Assembly: GCF_008123515.1 (NCBI RefSeq)
Contig: NZ_VSSR01000020.1
Coordinates: 1 to 64,000 of the forward strand
Length of the DNA: 64,000 nt
From: Bradyrhizobium cytisi
GTDB lineage: Bacteria > Pseudomonadota > Alphaproteobacteria > Rhizobiales > Xanthobacteraceae
Direction: 5' to 3'
Numbering within the stretch: position 1 is the first letter of the stretch; every line of letters begins with the position of its first letter. Below the pieces are notes generated by a model. The model saw nothing but the letters and a program-made list of their open reading frames with translations. It was not told the DNA's origin and ran no database searches. This document shows, piece after piece, positions 1 through 7,973 of this stretch. A program made the position numbers and the translations under genes.

Positions 1-85
1 GAATCTTTCCACGGAGGGACTCTGGATTGCTTCGCTGCGCTCGCAATGACGAGGTTGGGGCTGCGCGCGCGCCACATCCTCGCTG

Positions 86-190
86 TCATCGTCCGGCTTG
101 ACCGGGCGATCCAGTACTCCGAGACGTCCGTGATTCACCGAGAAGCCGCGGCGTACTGGATTCCCCGCCTTCGCGGGGAATGACGGCGGG
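86..190. repeat. palindromic intergenic repeat downstream of xseA
   Basis: The sequence CCAGTAC (111-117) pairs with GTACTGG (153-159). An inner perfect hairpin ATTCCCCGC / GCGGGGAAT (160-168 with 173-181) lies beside it. A shorter ATTGC...GCAAT inverted repeat sits at 26-47. No coding region is supported in 1-213. These look like the non-coding palindromic repeats common between genes in Bradyrhizobium genomes; a role in termination for xseA is possible but not shown. Confidence 0.6.
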
Positions 191-213
191 GGCGAAGCGC
201 CGGCATCGCACTT

Positions 214-1851
214 CTAAAACAAACTGCCCTGATCCACCGGCTTGCCCACGCGCTTCGGCGCGGGCTTTGTCTCCTGCGCCGCGGGCTTCGGCTGCGCTGG
301 CGCGCGCTTGACCGCAGGCGCCGGGACATCGGCATCCGCCGTCGCGTTCACGCGTCCATCCGCAAACTCGATCTCGACGCGTGCGCCGGGTCCGACGCTA
401 TCCGCCGAGTGCAGCGGATGCCCTGCGTCATCCCGCACCAGCGCAAAGCCGCGGGCGAGCACGCCGCGATAGGACAGCGCGGAGAGCAGCTTGCCGCTGT
501 TCTCGACGCGGGCATCTAGCCGCTGCAGCAAGGTGACAAGCGCGCGGTTGGCGCGCTCAGCGAGGCGATGCGTGCGCTCGCGCTGGCGGACAATCGCGTT
601 GCGCTGGGCCTGCGCGTTGGAGAGCTTTGAGGCGCGCAGGCGTACCTCAAGCCCGGCGAAGCGGTCGCGCCGTTGCCGCAGCAGCGAGCGCGCGGACAGG
701 CCGAGCCGTTCGCCGCACACGGTGAGGCGGTGGCTGGCTTGCGCGATCTGGCCGTGCAGCACCCGCAGCGTCAGTTTTGAGCTTGCCGCGGTAAACCTGC
801 GGAAATGCGCATGCGTGTTGGCCTTGAGCCCGCGGGGCAGGGAGGCACCCGCTGAATCCAGCCGCTGCCGCGGGATCGCGAGCAGATCGGACGCCGCGGG
901 AAGCGCGCGTGCGGCGGCGCGCAATTCGCTGCGGCGGCTCTCATGGGCACGCTGCCAATAGGCGCGGGTGCGCCGCGCGAGATCGGCGACCTCGACGAAC
1001 AATTCGCTGCGCACCGGCACCGCCATTTCGGCCGCCGCCGTCGGCGTCGGCGCACGCTTGTCGGCGACGAAATCGATCAGCGTGATGTCGGTCTCGTGGC
1101 CGACCGCCGAGATCAGCGGGATCATGCTTTCGGCGGCGGCGCGGACCACGATCTCCTCGTTGAACGACCAGAGATCCTCCAGCGAGCCGCCGCCGCGCGC
1201 GACGATGAGAACGTCGGGCCGCGGAATCTTGCCGCCCTCCGGCAGCGCATTGAAGCCGCGGATCGCGGCTGCGACCTGCTCGGCCGAACCGTCGCCCTGA
1301 ACTTTCACCGGCCACACCAGCACGTGACGCGGGAAGCGGTCCTCGAGCCGGTGCAGGATGTCGCGGATCACGGCGCCGGTCGGCGAGGTCACGACGCCGA
1401 TCACCTCCGGCAGCCACGGCAGCAACTGCTTGCGCGCCTCGTCGAACAGGCCCTCGGCGGCGAGCTTCTTCTTGCGCTCCTCCATCAGCGCCATCAGCGC
1501 GCCGATGCCGGCCGGCTCCAGCGCCTCGATCACGATCTGGTATTTCGAGGAGCCCGGATAGGTCGTGAGCTTGCCGGTGGCGATGACCTCGAGCCCCTCC
1601 TGGGGCTTGAAGCGCATCCGGCCGTGCACGCCCTTCCAGATCACCGCCTCGATCTTGGCGCTCTCGTCCTTGAGCGCGAAATAGCAATGGCCGGAGGAAT
1701 GGGCGCCCCGGAACCCGGAGATCTCGCCGCGGACCCGGACATGGCCATAGGTGTCCTCCACCGTCCGCTTCAGGGACTGCGAGAGCTCGGAGACGGTGAA
1801 TTCGGGCGTATTGGGCAGAGGTTCCGCAGGCATCGGCAAACGATTCGGCAT
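214..1851 (-). CDS. xseA: exodeoxyribonuclease VII large subunit
   Basis: Large subunit of the single-strand-specific exonuclease VII, which degrades ssDNA to oligonucleotides together with XseB (not seen here). The 545-residue product has an N-terminal OB-fold (about residues 17-110) and then the family catalytic core, with [12 protein letters not shown] and SAVGHETD...[10 protein letters not shown] clearly present. A coiled-coil-rich region follows. The C-terminus carries a Pro/Ala/Lys-rich tail of about 45 residues ending QGSLF. An alternative start six codons in (MPAEPLPN, 1833) is equally plausible. The gene is divergent from the hydrolase at 1971. Identification is firm. Confidence 0.96.
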   Translation of the reverse strand: MPNRLPMPAEPLPNTPEFTVSELSQSLKRTVEDTYGHVRVRGEISGFRGAHSSGHCYFALKDESAKIEAVIWKGVHGRMRFKPQEGLEVIATGKLTTYPGSSKYQIVIEALEPAGIGALMALMEERKKKLAAEGLFDEARKQLLPWLPEVIGVVTSPTGAVIRDILHRLEDRFPRHVLVWPVKVQGDGSAEQVAAAIRGFNALPEGGKIPRPDVLIVARGGGSLEDLWSFNEEIVVRAAAESMIPLISAVGHETDITLIDFVADKRAPTPTAAAEMAVPVRSELFVEVADLARRTRAYWQRAHESRRSELRAAARALPAASDLLAIPRQRLDSAGASLPRGLKANTHAHFRRFTAASSKLTLRVLHGQIAQASHRLTVCGERLGLSARSLLRQRRDRFAGLEVRLRASKLSNAQAQRNAIVRQRERTHRLAERANRALVTLLQRLDARVENSGKLLSALSYRGVLARGFALVRDDAGHPLHSADSVGPGARVEIEFADGRVNATADADVPAPAVKRAPAQPKPAAQETKPAPKRVGKPVDQGSLF

Positions 1852-1917
1852 GTTGGGATCTAGCCCGACGTTAAGGATTTTCGCTGCGCGGCGCCAATCC
1901 GGCTGTTGATGTGGAGA

Positions 1918-1938
1918 GTACTCTGTAATACAGAGTTC
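1918..1938. promoter_or_regulatory. palindromic operator, PadR-like
   Basis: A perfect 17-bp palindrome at 1920-1936 has arms ACTCTGTA and TACAGAGT around one A. With flanks, GTAC..TGTAATACA..GAGTTC matches 17 of 21 positions of the palindrome at 48555-48575 next to a padR gene, read in reverse complement. It lies about 35 bp upstream of the hydrolase at 1971 and 67 bp upstream of xseA, where an operator would act. A terminator is less likely, because a run of five T (1942-1946) follows but the stem is AT-rich. Confidence 0.5.
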
Positions 1939-1970
1939 TCTATTTTTGGTCTGGTGAGGGAGTTTGGTTC

Positions 1971-2981
1971 ATGGCGATGCGGTTGCTGCGAGGTGCTCTG
2001 GGCTTGCTGAAATGGGGTCTGTGGGCGGTCGGCGCAGTGGCGCTGATCTTCATCGCCTTGATCGCCACTCCGTTGCAGCGGCCCGCCGAGATGCGCTCCG
2101 TCTCGGATTCCGCCAAGGGCATCGACTGGTCCACTCTCCCGCCGCTCGAACGCTTCCAGGCCCGCGACGGCAGCTGGCTCGGCTTCCGGCACTACGCGCC
2201 GAAGGGGGTGGACACCGGCCGCGGTGCGATCTTCATCCATGGCTCGTCCGGCTCCTCCGGCACGGTCAATCACGCGCTGACCGCGGCATTCGCCGCGCAC
2301 GGCGTCGAGACCTGGGCGCTCGACACGCGTGGCCACGGTGCCTCAGGCACGCGCGGCGACATCGGCTATGTCGGCCAGCTCGAGGACGACCTCGTCGACT
2401 TCGTCGCCCATGTCCGCAAGAGCGCGCCGGACCTGCCGCTCACTTTGGTCGGCCATTCCGCCGGAGGCGGCTTCTCGCTGCGCGTCGCCGCAACGCCGAT
2501 CGTGCAGGACCTGTTCGTGCGCACCGTGCTGGTCGCGCCCTATCTCGGCTATGACGCGCCGACCAACAAGCCGCACTCCGGCGGCTGGGCCAATGCCGAC
2601 ATTCCGCGCTTCCTCGGCCTCGCCGCGCTCCGCAAGCTCGGCATCGACTGCTGCGCGCAGCTTCCGGTGCTGGCCTTCGCCGTGCCGCCGAATTCGGAAC
2701 GGATTCTGACGGCGACCTATTCCGACCGCCTGATGCGCAACTTCGCCACGCATGGCTATCGTCTCGATCTGCCGGCGGTGACGCATCCGATGACGATCTT
2801 CGGCGGCGCCGAAGACGAGATGATGATCTCCGACAAATATGCCGAGACCGTGCAGGCGATTAAGCCGTCCGTCGACGTCAAGCTGATCGAGGGCGTCAAC
2901 CACATGGGCATGGTCACCAACCCGAAGGCGGTCAATGTGATCGCCGAGGACGTGGCAACGCGCGGGAGCGGGCAGTCATGA
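1971..2981 (+). CDS. membrane-anchored alpha/beta hydrolase
   Basis: Serine hydrolase of the alpha/beta fold, substrate unknown. The 336-residue product starts with an uncleaved-looking hydrophobic anchor (about residues 12-32), so the catalytic domain probably faces the periplasm. The oxyanion region is HGSSGSSG (90-97), the nucleophile elbow GHSAGG (Ser163), the acid Asp282 in GGAEDE and the base His311 in GVNHMG, giving a full triad. The start at 1971 is preceded by GAGGGAG; an ATG two codons later is possible. A palindromic operator immediately upstream (1918-1938) suggests repression by a PadR-type regulator. Confidence 0.85.
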   Translation: MAMRLLRGALGLLKWGLWAVGAVALIFIALIATPLQRPAEMRSVSDSAKGIDWSTLPPLERFQARDGSWLGFRHYAPKGVDTGRGAIFIHGSSGSSGTVNHALTAAFAAHGVETWALDTRGHGASGTRGDIGYVGQLEDDLVDFVAHVRKSAPDLPLTLVGHSAGGGFSLRVAATPIVQDLFVRTVLVAPYLGYDAPTNKPHSGGWANADIPRFLGLAALRKLGIDCCAQLPVLAFAVPPNSERILTATYSDRLMRNFATHGYRLDLPAVTHPMTIFGGAEDEMMISDKYAETVQAIKPSVDVKLIEGVNHMGMVTNPKAVNVIAEDVATRGSGQS

Positions 2982-3047
2982 TGCGACCCGCTGGTGGCAG
3001 GGCAATCGCATATGGGTTTCACGAGGATGGTCCGTGGGCTTGCTCCG

Positions 3048-3195
3048 CCTCTCCCGCTTGCGGGAGAGGCCGACGCGCTCGCAGAGCGCGGCGGGTGAGG
3101 GCTCTCGCCACGCAGGGACGTCCTCCACAATCCCTGGCAATCCCGACGCGGAGACACCCCCACCCCAGCCCTCCCCCGCAAGCGGGAGAGGGAGC
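3048..3195. repeat. long inverted repeat with CTCTCCCGC hairpins
   Basis: The left end is a perfect hairpin CCTCTCCCGC-TT-GCGGGAGAGG (3048-3069). The right end carries a similar hairpin around CCCGCAAGCGGGAG (3175-3188). The two ends are inverted copies about 100 bp apart. It fills the gap between the hydrolase and the membrane-protein gene, and a relic of the same family occurs at 4751-4777. Confidence 0.65.
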
Positions 3196-3270
3196 CCAGG
3201 GCCGATGCCGCTGCGTTGTGCACATCATATGCGATTGCCCTGCCGTTGCCGGCAAGCCGACGAGGACCCG

Positions 3271-3864
3271 ATGAAAAACCTGTTTGAAGCCGGAAAACTG
3301 CTGTTGCTCGACATGGCGGCGACGCTGTTTTTTCTCGCGCTTTATCTGCTGACCCACAACGTGCCCCTGTCGGTCGTGCTCGGCATGGTGCTGGGCACGG
3401 CCCAGATCGGCTGGCAAGTCGCGCGCCGCAAGCCGATCGACACCATGCAATGGATGAGCCTGTTTCTGGTGCTCGGCGCCGGCACCGTCACGCTGATCAC
3501 CAACGATCCGCGCTTCATGATGATCAAGCCGAGCGTGATTTACATCATCGTCGGCGTTGTAATGCTGAAGCGCGGGTGGATGAATCGCTATCTGCCGCCG
3601 ATTGCGATCGAGCTGGTGCCGGATATCGCCGTCATGGTCGGCTACGCCTGGTCGGGCCTGATGTTCTTCTCCGCCGCGCTGAACGTGATCATGGCCCTCA
3701 ACTTCGACGTCGGGACCTGGTCGGCGACCATGTCTATCTATGGCATCGTCAGCAAGGCCTTGATGTTCGTGATCGGCTACACGCTGATGCGTACCATTGG
3801 CGTTGCGCGCAAACGACGTCTTGCCGGTGACAGCCCGCGCGATGCTGCGCCGATGCCAAGTTGA
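3271..3864 (+). CDS. IspZ/YciB-like inner-membrane protein
   Basis: Polytopic inner-membrane protein of 197 residues. Its length and hydrophobic pattern (about five or six membrane spans), and motifs such as NDPRFMMIKPSVIYII and GLMFFSAALNVIMA, resemble the intracellular septation protein A (YciB/IspZ) family. The ATG at 3271 was chosen because everything upstream in the frame is palindromic repeat DNA. Family members affect cell-envelope synthesis and division in E. coli; here the role is inferred only from resemblance. A basic tail (RKRR) predicts a cytoplasmic C-terminus. The next gene starts 10 bp downstream, suggesting an operon. Confidence 0.7.
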   Translation: MKNLFEAGKLLLLDMAATLFFLALYLLTHNVPLSVVLGMVLGTAQIGWQVARRKPIDTMQWMSLFLVLGAGTVTLITNDPRFMMIKPSVIYIIVGVVMLKRGWMNRYLPPIAIELVPDIAVMVGYAWSGLMFFSAALNVIMALNFDVGTWSATMSIYGIVSKALMFVIGYTLMRTIGVARKRRLAGDSPRDAAPMPS

Positions 3865-3874
3865 TGGTGGCGAC

Positions 3875-4426
3875 ATGATCGACAGCAAGCAAGCCACGGA
3901 AGCGCTGGCTGACATCGACGATACCGTTCGCCGTCTGCGGCAGTCGCTAATCTACCGGTTCACTAGCACCATCATGTTGATGTGGGGTGTTCTCGTCCTT
4001 GCAGGCAACATCGCGGGCTGGCTCTGGCCCCGCTATGGGCTTTATTTCTGGATCGCAGTCTACGTCCTTGCCACTGCGGGCCTCTTCGCCATCAGTGCCC
4101 GCAATTATGCGCAATCCCGCATTCGCACCTTCGACCGCCGCTACATGCTGACGTTCCTGTTCATTATCAGCTTTGGCATTTTTTGCTGCGTCTTCGGCCA
4201 ATTCTCACCGCGCCAGCAGAGCACGTTCTGGCCGGTCTACATCATGCTGTTCTACATGATCGCCGGCGCGTGGTTCGGTTACGCCTTCATTGTGATAGGT
4301 GCCTCGATCATCGCGCTGACGCTGTTCGGCTATGTCTACATTCCGGGGCCTACTTTCCTGCTGTGGATGGCGGTGGTGAACGGCGGCGGGTTGTTTGTCG
4401 GCGGTCTGTGGATGCGGCGGGTTTAG
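3875..4426 (+). CDS. polytopic membrane protein of unknown function
   Basis: A 183-residue protein with a hydrophilic N-terminal segment of about 30 residues followed by about six hydrophobic spans; I do not recognise a named family. The start MIDSKQATEALADIDD was chosen because the frame upstream overlaps the previous gene. The stop is separated from the winged-helix gene's ATG by only two bases. A membrane protein directly coupled to a small DNA-binding protein suggests that the regulator controls or senses through its partner; this is inference from arrangement. Confidence 0.75.
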   Translation: MIDSKQATEALADIDDTVRRLRQSLIYRFTSTIMLMWGVLVLAGNIAGWLWPRYGLYFWIAVYVLATAGLFAISARNYAQSRIRTFDRRYMLTFLFIISFGIFCCVFGQFSPRQQSTFWPVYIMLFYMIAGAWFGYAFIVIGASIIALTLFGYVYIPGPTFLLWMAVVNGGGLFVGGLWMRRV

Positions 4427-4428
4427 CG

Positions 4429-4728
4429 ATGGCCGAGCTCGACGACATCATCCACCAGCCGTTGCGCCTCAAGATCATGGCGGCCCTGAACGCGCTGCCG
4501 CAGTCGGCTGGCTTGGAGTTTTCGCGGCTGAAAAAGCTCACCGGCGCCACCGACGGCAATCTCGGCGCGCATATCGAGACCTTGGCCAAGGCCGGCTACG
4601 TCTCGGTCGACAAGGCCTTCGTCGGCAAGAAGCCGCAGACTACGGTGACCGCCACTGCGGCGGGCCGCGGCGCGTTTGCGCGGCATGTGGCGACGTTGCA
4701 GGAGATCATTGCGGGGAAGCAGGGCTGA
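4429..4728 (+). CDS. winged-helix transcriptional regulator (HTH_34 type)
   Basis: A 99-residue single-domain DNA-binding protein. The sequence LDDIIHQPLRLKIMAALNAL, the recognition-helix region LTGATDGNLGAHIETLAKAGYV and the following wing match the MarR/ArsR-like winged-helix family represented by Pfam HTH_34. There is no effector domain. It is translationally linked to the membrane-protein gene upstream. The last 24 codons of this gene occur again, with almost only third-position changes, at 6288-6361 on the far side of the SBP-bearing insert. Confidence 0.85.
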   Translation: MAELDDIIHQPLRLKIMAALNALPQSAGLEFSRLKKLTGATDGNLGAHIETLAKAGYVSVDKAFVGKKPQTTVTATAAGRGAFARHVATLQEIIAGKQG

Positions 4729-6287
4729 TCCTCTGCAGTGCCGATGACTGTGCCCTCGCCCCTTGTGGGAGAGGGCATGATCGCTGAGCCATGCAAAACG
4801 CAGGACGGAAGAGATCAGGCCGATGCTGTCGCCACGACATGAAGACGGCGTCAGCGCCGTAGCGAACCGGCGTGCAAGGTTGATCTTGCGCGCGTGTCCG
4901 GCAGTTCGCGGGAAGCGCGTTGGGTCCTCTCACGCGGATCCAAGGCCCGCTGTGCCGGAGGTCCATTCGCCGCGACATCGTCAGGGCAGAAGCAGGTCCG
5001 CTGCTGGGTCTAGATCGGACTGGGATCGTGAGGGTTTGGACTAGCGCTTTTGACCCAGAGCGGCCCTCACGGTTGACCACCTCTCTCGCTGCGACCTTGT
5101 TTCGCGGGTCACGGACGGGGACAAGTGTGTATAGTGCCTTTGCACAGGCGCAACGCACCTTCAGGAGGAGCGTCGCATGATCGATAGACGAGGCCTCGTT
5201 GCAAGCGGGATTATTATCACTGTGCTTGCGCCGCGATCGGTTAAGGCGCAGAGACCAGGAAAAGTATGGCGAGTGGTTTTCTTTTCGGTTGCGGCTGGTC
5301 CGAACCATCTTGCTGATTCCTTCAGGCGAGAATTGAAGGAGTTAGGTTTTAGTGAGGGGCGCGACATCTCGATCCAGTACCGTTGGATGGCTGGTCATGA
5401 GAACCAGTATGACGATGTAGCGCGGGAGTTGGTCCAGAGTGAGCCGGACGTGATTGTCACGGCCGGCCATCCGCCAGCTGTTGCTATCAAGAAGGCTACA
5501 GCACAGATACCAATCGTCGCGCTTGCCGTCGTTAATCCCGTAGGAGGTGGCCTAGCTGCCAGCATCTCCCATCCCGGTGGCAACTTGACTGGATTTTCTT
5601 TGGAGGTCACGCCGGAAACAAACGCCAAAATGCTCGAGTTTCTGCACGAAGCAGCCCCTAAACTCACTCGAATTGGCGCACTTTGGAATTCTGCGAATCC
5701 TGGCAGCCGTTTCTACCTTGATGCGGTGAAGCAGGCAGCACAATCACAAAAGCTTACTCTCAACGCGTACGATGTGCGCCGAGCCGAGGACATCGACACT
5801 GTTTTCCGTTCACTTCGCGGAAACGTCGAGGGGCTCGTTGTTTTTCCAGAGGGGCTCCTATGGACGTATAGGCGTAATATCGTTGATGCCGCGCGGGAGG
5901 CGCAACTAGCGACGATTTTTGGTTATCGCGATGCGACCGAAATGGGAGCACTGATGAGCTACGGTCCCGATCTCGTCGATCTCTTCAGGAGAGGCGCAGC
6001 ATACGTCGACAAGATCATCAAAGGCGTCAAACCTGCCGAGCTTCCTATTCAACAGCCGGCAAAGTTCGAGTTGGTGATTAATGTCAAGACGGCCACTGCC
6101 TTGAACATCGCTATACCGCCAACGTTGCTTGCCCGTGCGGATCAGGTGATTGAATAAACGGAATTACGGTGCTGGACTGCACCCCTCAAGTGAGACACGA
6201 TAATCTCGGTGACAGGGTCGGTCTAGGCGGTCTAGATCAGCGCGAACAGATCGCGCAGGCACTGCTTGTATGTTGTTCTTCCACGCC
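4729..6287. other. putative horizontally acquired insert with orphan SBP gene
   Basis: The segment between the intact winged-helix gene and the second, diverged copy of its 3' end. Base composition is lower than the surroundings: a sampled 60-base stretch inside the SBP gene is about 52% G+C, against roughly 65% nearby. The only gene is the substrate-binding protein. In 4729-5176 I see no coding region, only a short hairpin TGCCCTC...GAGGGCA (4751-4777). No transposase, integrase or clear terminal inverted repeat is visible, so the entry mechanism is unknown; homologous recombination through the winged-helix gene is one reading. Confidence 0.55.
5177..6157 (+). CDS. orphan ABC transporter substrate-binding protein (ABC_sub_bind/TrpX-like)
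   Basis: Periplasmic solute-binding protein of 326 residues. The N-terminus has a signal peptide with a twin-arginine-like start (DRRGLVASG) and a likely cut after VKA (residue 24). The mature part follows the ABC_sub_bind (PF04392) pattern: FRRELKELGFSEGRDISIQYRW, DVIVTAGHPPAVAIKKAT, IPIVALAVVNPVGGGLAASI, and a C-terminal LPIQQPAKFELVINVKTA. A strong AGGAGGAG Shine-Dalgarno (5162-5169) fixes the start. No permease or ATPase gene is nearby, so it is an orphan. Codon use is less GC-biased than its neighbours, consistent with transfer. Ligand unknown. Confidence 0.88.
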   Translation: MIDRRGLVASGIIITVLAPRSVKAQRPGKVWRVVFFSVAAGPNHLADSFRRELKELGFSEGRDISIQYRWMAGHENQYDDVARELVQSEPDVIVTAGHPPAVAIKKATAQIPIVALAVVNPVGGGLAASISHPGGNLTGFSLEVTPETNAKMLEFLHEAAPKLTRIGALWNSANPGSRFYLDAVKQAAQSQKLTLNAYDVRRAEDIDTVFRSLRGNVEGLVVFPEGLLWTYRRNIVDAAREAQLATIFGYRDATEMGALMSYGPDLVDLFRRGAAYVDKIIKGVKPAELPIQQPAKFELVINVKTATALNIAIPPTLLARADQVIE

Positions 6288-6361
6288 AACGCAGCCGGCC
6301 GCGGCGCCTTCGCGCGGCATGTCGCGACCTTGCAGGAGATCATTGCGGGGAAGCAGGTTTA
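6288..6361 (+). pseudogene. diverged 3' tail of the winged-helix gene
   Basis: In frame it reads as the residue string [20 protein letters not shown], identical to the C-terminus of the protein encoded at 4429-4728, followed by V and TAG instead of G and TGA. At DNA level the two copies differ mainly at synonymous third positions (GCG/GCC, TTT/TTC, GTG/GTC, ACG/ACC). No start or upstream domain remains. This is a gene fragment separated from the intact copy by the insert. Confidence 0.75.
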
Positions 6362-6370
6362 GCTCGTGGT

Positions 6371-6470
6371 CATTCCGGGGCGTCGCGACAGCGACGAGCC
6401 CGGAATCCATGCCACCACCATCGCTGCGGCCCGATGGATTCCGGGCTCGCGCTACGCGCGCCCCGGAATG
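6371..6470. repeat. CATTCCGGGG-type palindromic repeat, copy 1
   Basis: Long inverted repeat beginning CATTCCGGGGCG and ending CGCCCCGGAATG, with inner pairs around GAGCCCGGAATCCAT and ATGGATTCCGGGCTC. The same family occurs at 44236-44323 and is cut by the window end at 63959. It lies in the purD upstream region. Confidence 0.75.
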
Positions 6471-6556
6471 ACGGGGAGTTTGGGGCAACACCCCTTGAGA
6501 CCCGCCCCGATTCGTGCGACCCCCGCGTCCAGCAAACCCCTCATTTCGAGCCTTCG

Positions 6557-7840
6557 ATGCACATTCTCCTGCTTGGTTCCGGCGGCCGCGAACATGCCCT
6601 GGCGTGGAAAATCGCAGCCTCTCCCCTGGTGACCAAATTCTGGTGCGCGCCCGGCAATGCCGGCATCGCGCGGGAGGCGGAATGCGTGGCGCTCGATGTT
6701 GCCGACCATGCCGCCGTGATCGAGTTCTGCAAGACGAATGCGGTCGAGCTCGTGGTGGTCGGCCCGGAGACGCCGCTGGCGGCCGGCATCGTCGATGATC
6801 TCACCGCCGCCGGCATCAAGGCGTTCGGGCCGAACAAGATCCCGGCCCAGCTCGAAAGCTCCAAGGGCTTTACCAAGGCGCTCTGCACCGAATTCGGCAT
6901 TCCGACCGGCGCCTACAAGCGTTTCACCAACGCCAACGATGCGCGGGCCTATGTCCAGAGCCAGGGCGCGCCGATTGTCGTCAAGGCCGACGGGCTTGCC
7001 GCCGGCAAGGGCGTCGTCGTCGCCAAGACCGTGCGCGAGGCCGAGGACGCCATCGCCATGATGTTCGAGGGTGCGTTTGGCGAGGCCGGCACTGAAGTCG
7101 TGATCGAGGAGTTTCTGCCGGGCCGCGAGATCAGCTTCTTCGCGCTGTGCGACGGCGAGACCGCCATTCCGCTGGCCTCCGCCCAGGACCACAAGCGCGT
7201 GTTCGACCACGACGTCGGCCCGAACACCGGCGGCATGGGCGCCTATTCGCCGACGCCGCTGGTGACGCCGGCGATCCACGATGCGATCATGGCCAAGATC
7301 ATCCTGCCGACGGTTGCCGGCATGAAGCAGCGCGGCACGCCGTTCCGCGGCATTCTCTACGCGGGCATCATGCTGACGACGCAGGGCCCGAAGCTGTTCG
7401 AGTTCAATGTCCGCTTCGGCGACCCCGAGTGCCAGGTGCTGATGCTGCGCATGATGTCGGACATCGTGCCGGCGTTCCTCGCTGCCTGCGACGGGCAGCT
7501 GAAGAATTTCGATCTGCGCTGGTATCCGGAATCCGCGCTGACCGTGGTGATGGCCGCGAAGGGCTATCCCGGCGACTATCAGAAGGGCACGCGGATCGAG
7601 GGGCTCGATGACGCCGCCAACGTCGAGACCGTCGAGATCTTCCACGCCGGCACGGTCGAGAAGGACCGCGCCATCTTCGCCAATGGCGGCCGCGTGCTCA
7701 ATGTCTGCGCGCTGGGGGCGACCGTGACGCAAGCGCAGGCGCGCGCCTATCAGGCCGTCGACCGCATCAACTGGCCCGAAGGTTTCTGTCGCCGCGATAT
7801 CGGCTGGCAGGCGGTGGAAGCCGAGAAGGCCAAAGGCTGA
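6557..7840 (+). CDS. purD: phosphoribosylamine-glycine ligase
   Basis: GAR synthetase of de novo purine synthesis: ATP-dependent joining of glycine to phosphoribosylamine. The 427-residue product has the N-terminal [18 protein letters not shown], an ATP-grasp domain (about 105-300) with [14 protein letters not shown] and the metal-binding segment ending [11 protein letters not shown], and the usual C-terminal domain. The ATG at 6557 was chosen; the open frame runs further upstream only through repeat DNA and the gene fragment. It stands alone, with no other pur gene adjacent. Confidence 0.96.
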   Translation: MHILLLGSGGREHALAWKIAASPLVTKFWCAPGNAGIAREAECVALDVADHAAVIEFCKTNAVELVVVGPETPLAAGIVDDLTAAGIKAFGPNKIPAQLESSKGFTKALCTEFGIPTGAYKRFTNANDARAYVQSQGAPIVVKADGLAAGKGVVVAKTVREAEDAIAMMFEGAFGEAGTEVVIEEFLPGREISFFALCDGETAIPLASAQDHKRVFDHDVGPNTGGMGAYSPTPLVTPAIHDAIMAKIILPTVAGMKQRGTPFRGILYAGIMLTTQGPKLFEFNVRFGDPECQVLMLRMMSDIVPAFLAACDGQLKNFDLRWYPESALTVVMAAKGYPGDYQKGTRIEGLDDAANVETVEIFHAGTVEKDRAIFANGGRVLNVCALGATVTQAQARAYQAVDRINWPEGFCRRDIGWQAVEAEKAKG

Positions 7841-7922
7841 CAGCTTTTTTTCGGCTCGGCGCGCAAGGACTGGCCGCGCTCGTCGGCGCTCCGAAAATGT
7901 GCAGGCAGGTCTTGAACTTAGC

Positions 7923-7960
7923 TACTGTGCATGGGGTTGTTTTCGACGTTTTTGTTCTGA
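7923..7960 (+). promoter_or_regulatory. shared leader element with 9-codon mini-ORF
   Basis: The 22 nt at 7923-7944, containing CTGTGCATGGGGTTG, recur identically on the minus strand at 63475-63496; the next stretch (CGTTTTT...CTG) also matches with small gaps. Its ATG at 7931 opens a mini-[12 protein letters not shown] ending at TGA 7958-7960, overlapping the Shine-Dalgarno (GAGGTG, 7959-7964) of the dehalogenase-like gene. The ATG lies 43 nt before that gene's start; in the second copy the distance is 49 nt. This fits a promoter-proximal 5' leader, possibly leaderless-translated. Function unknown. Confidence 0.55.
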
Positions 7961-7973
7961 GGTGATGGAACCG

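Noticed and set aside
6158..6287. Possible insertion-sequence end after the SBP gene
   Set aside because: No matching inverted terminus, target duplication or transposase remnant could be identified.
6266..6556. N-terminal extension of purD
   Set aside because: The extra codons run through the gene fragment and a palindromic repeat; family PurD starts at [10 protein letters not shown].
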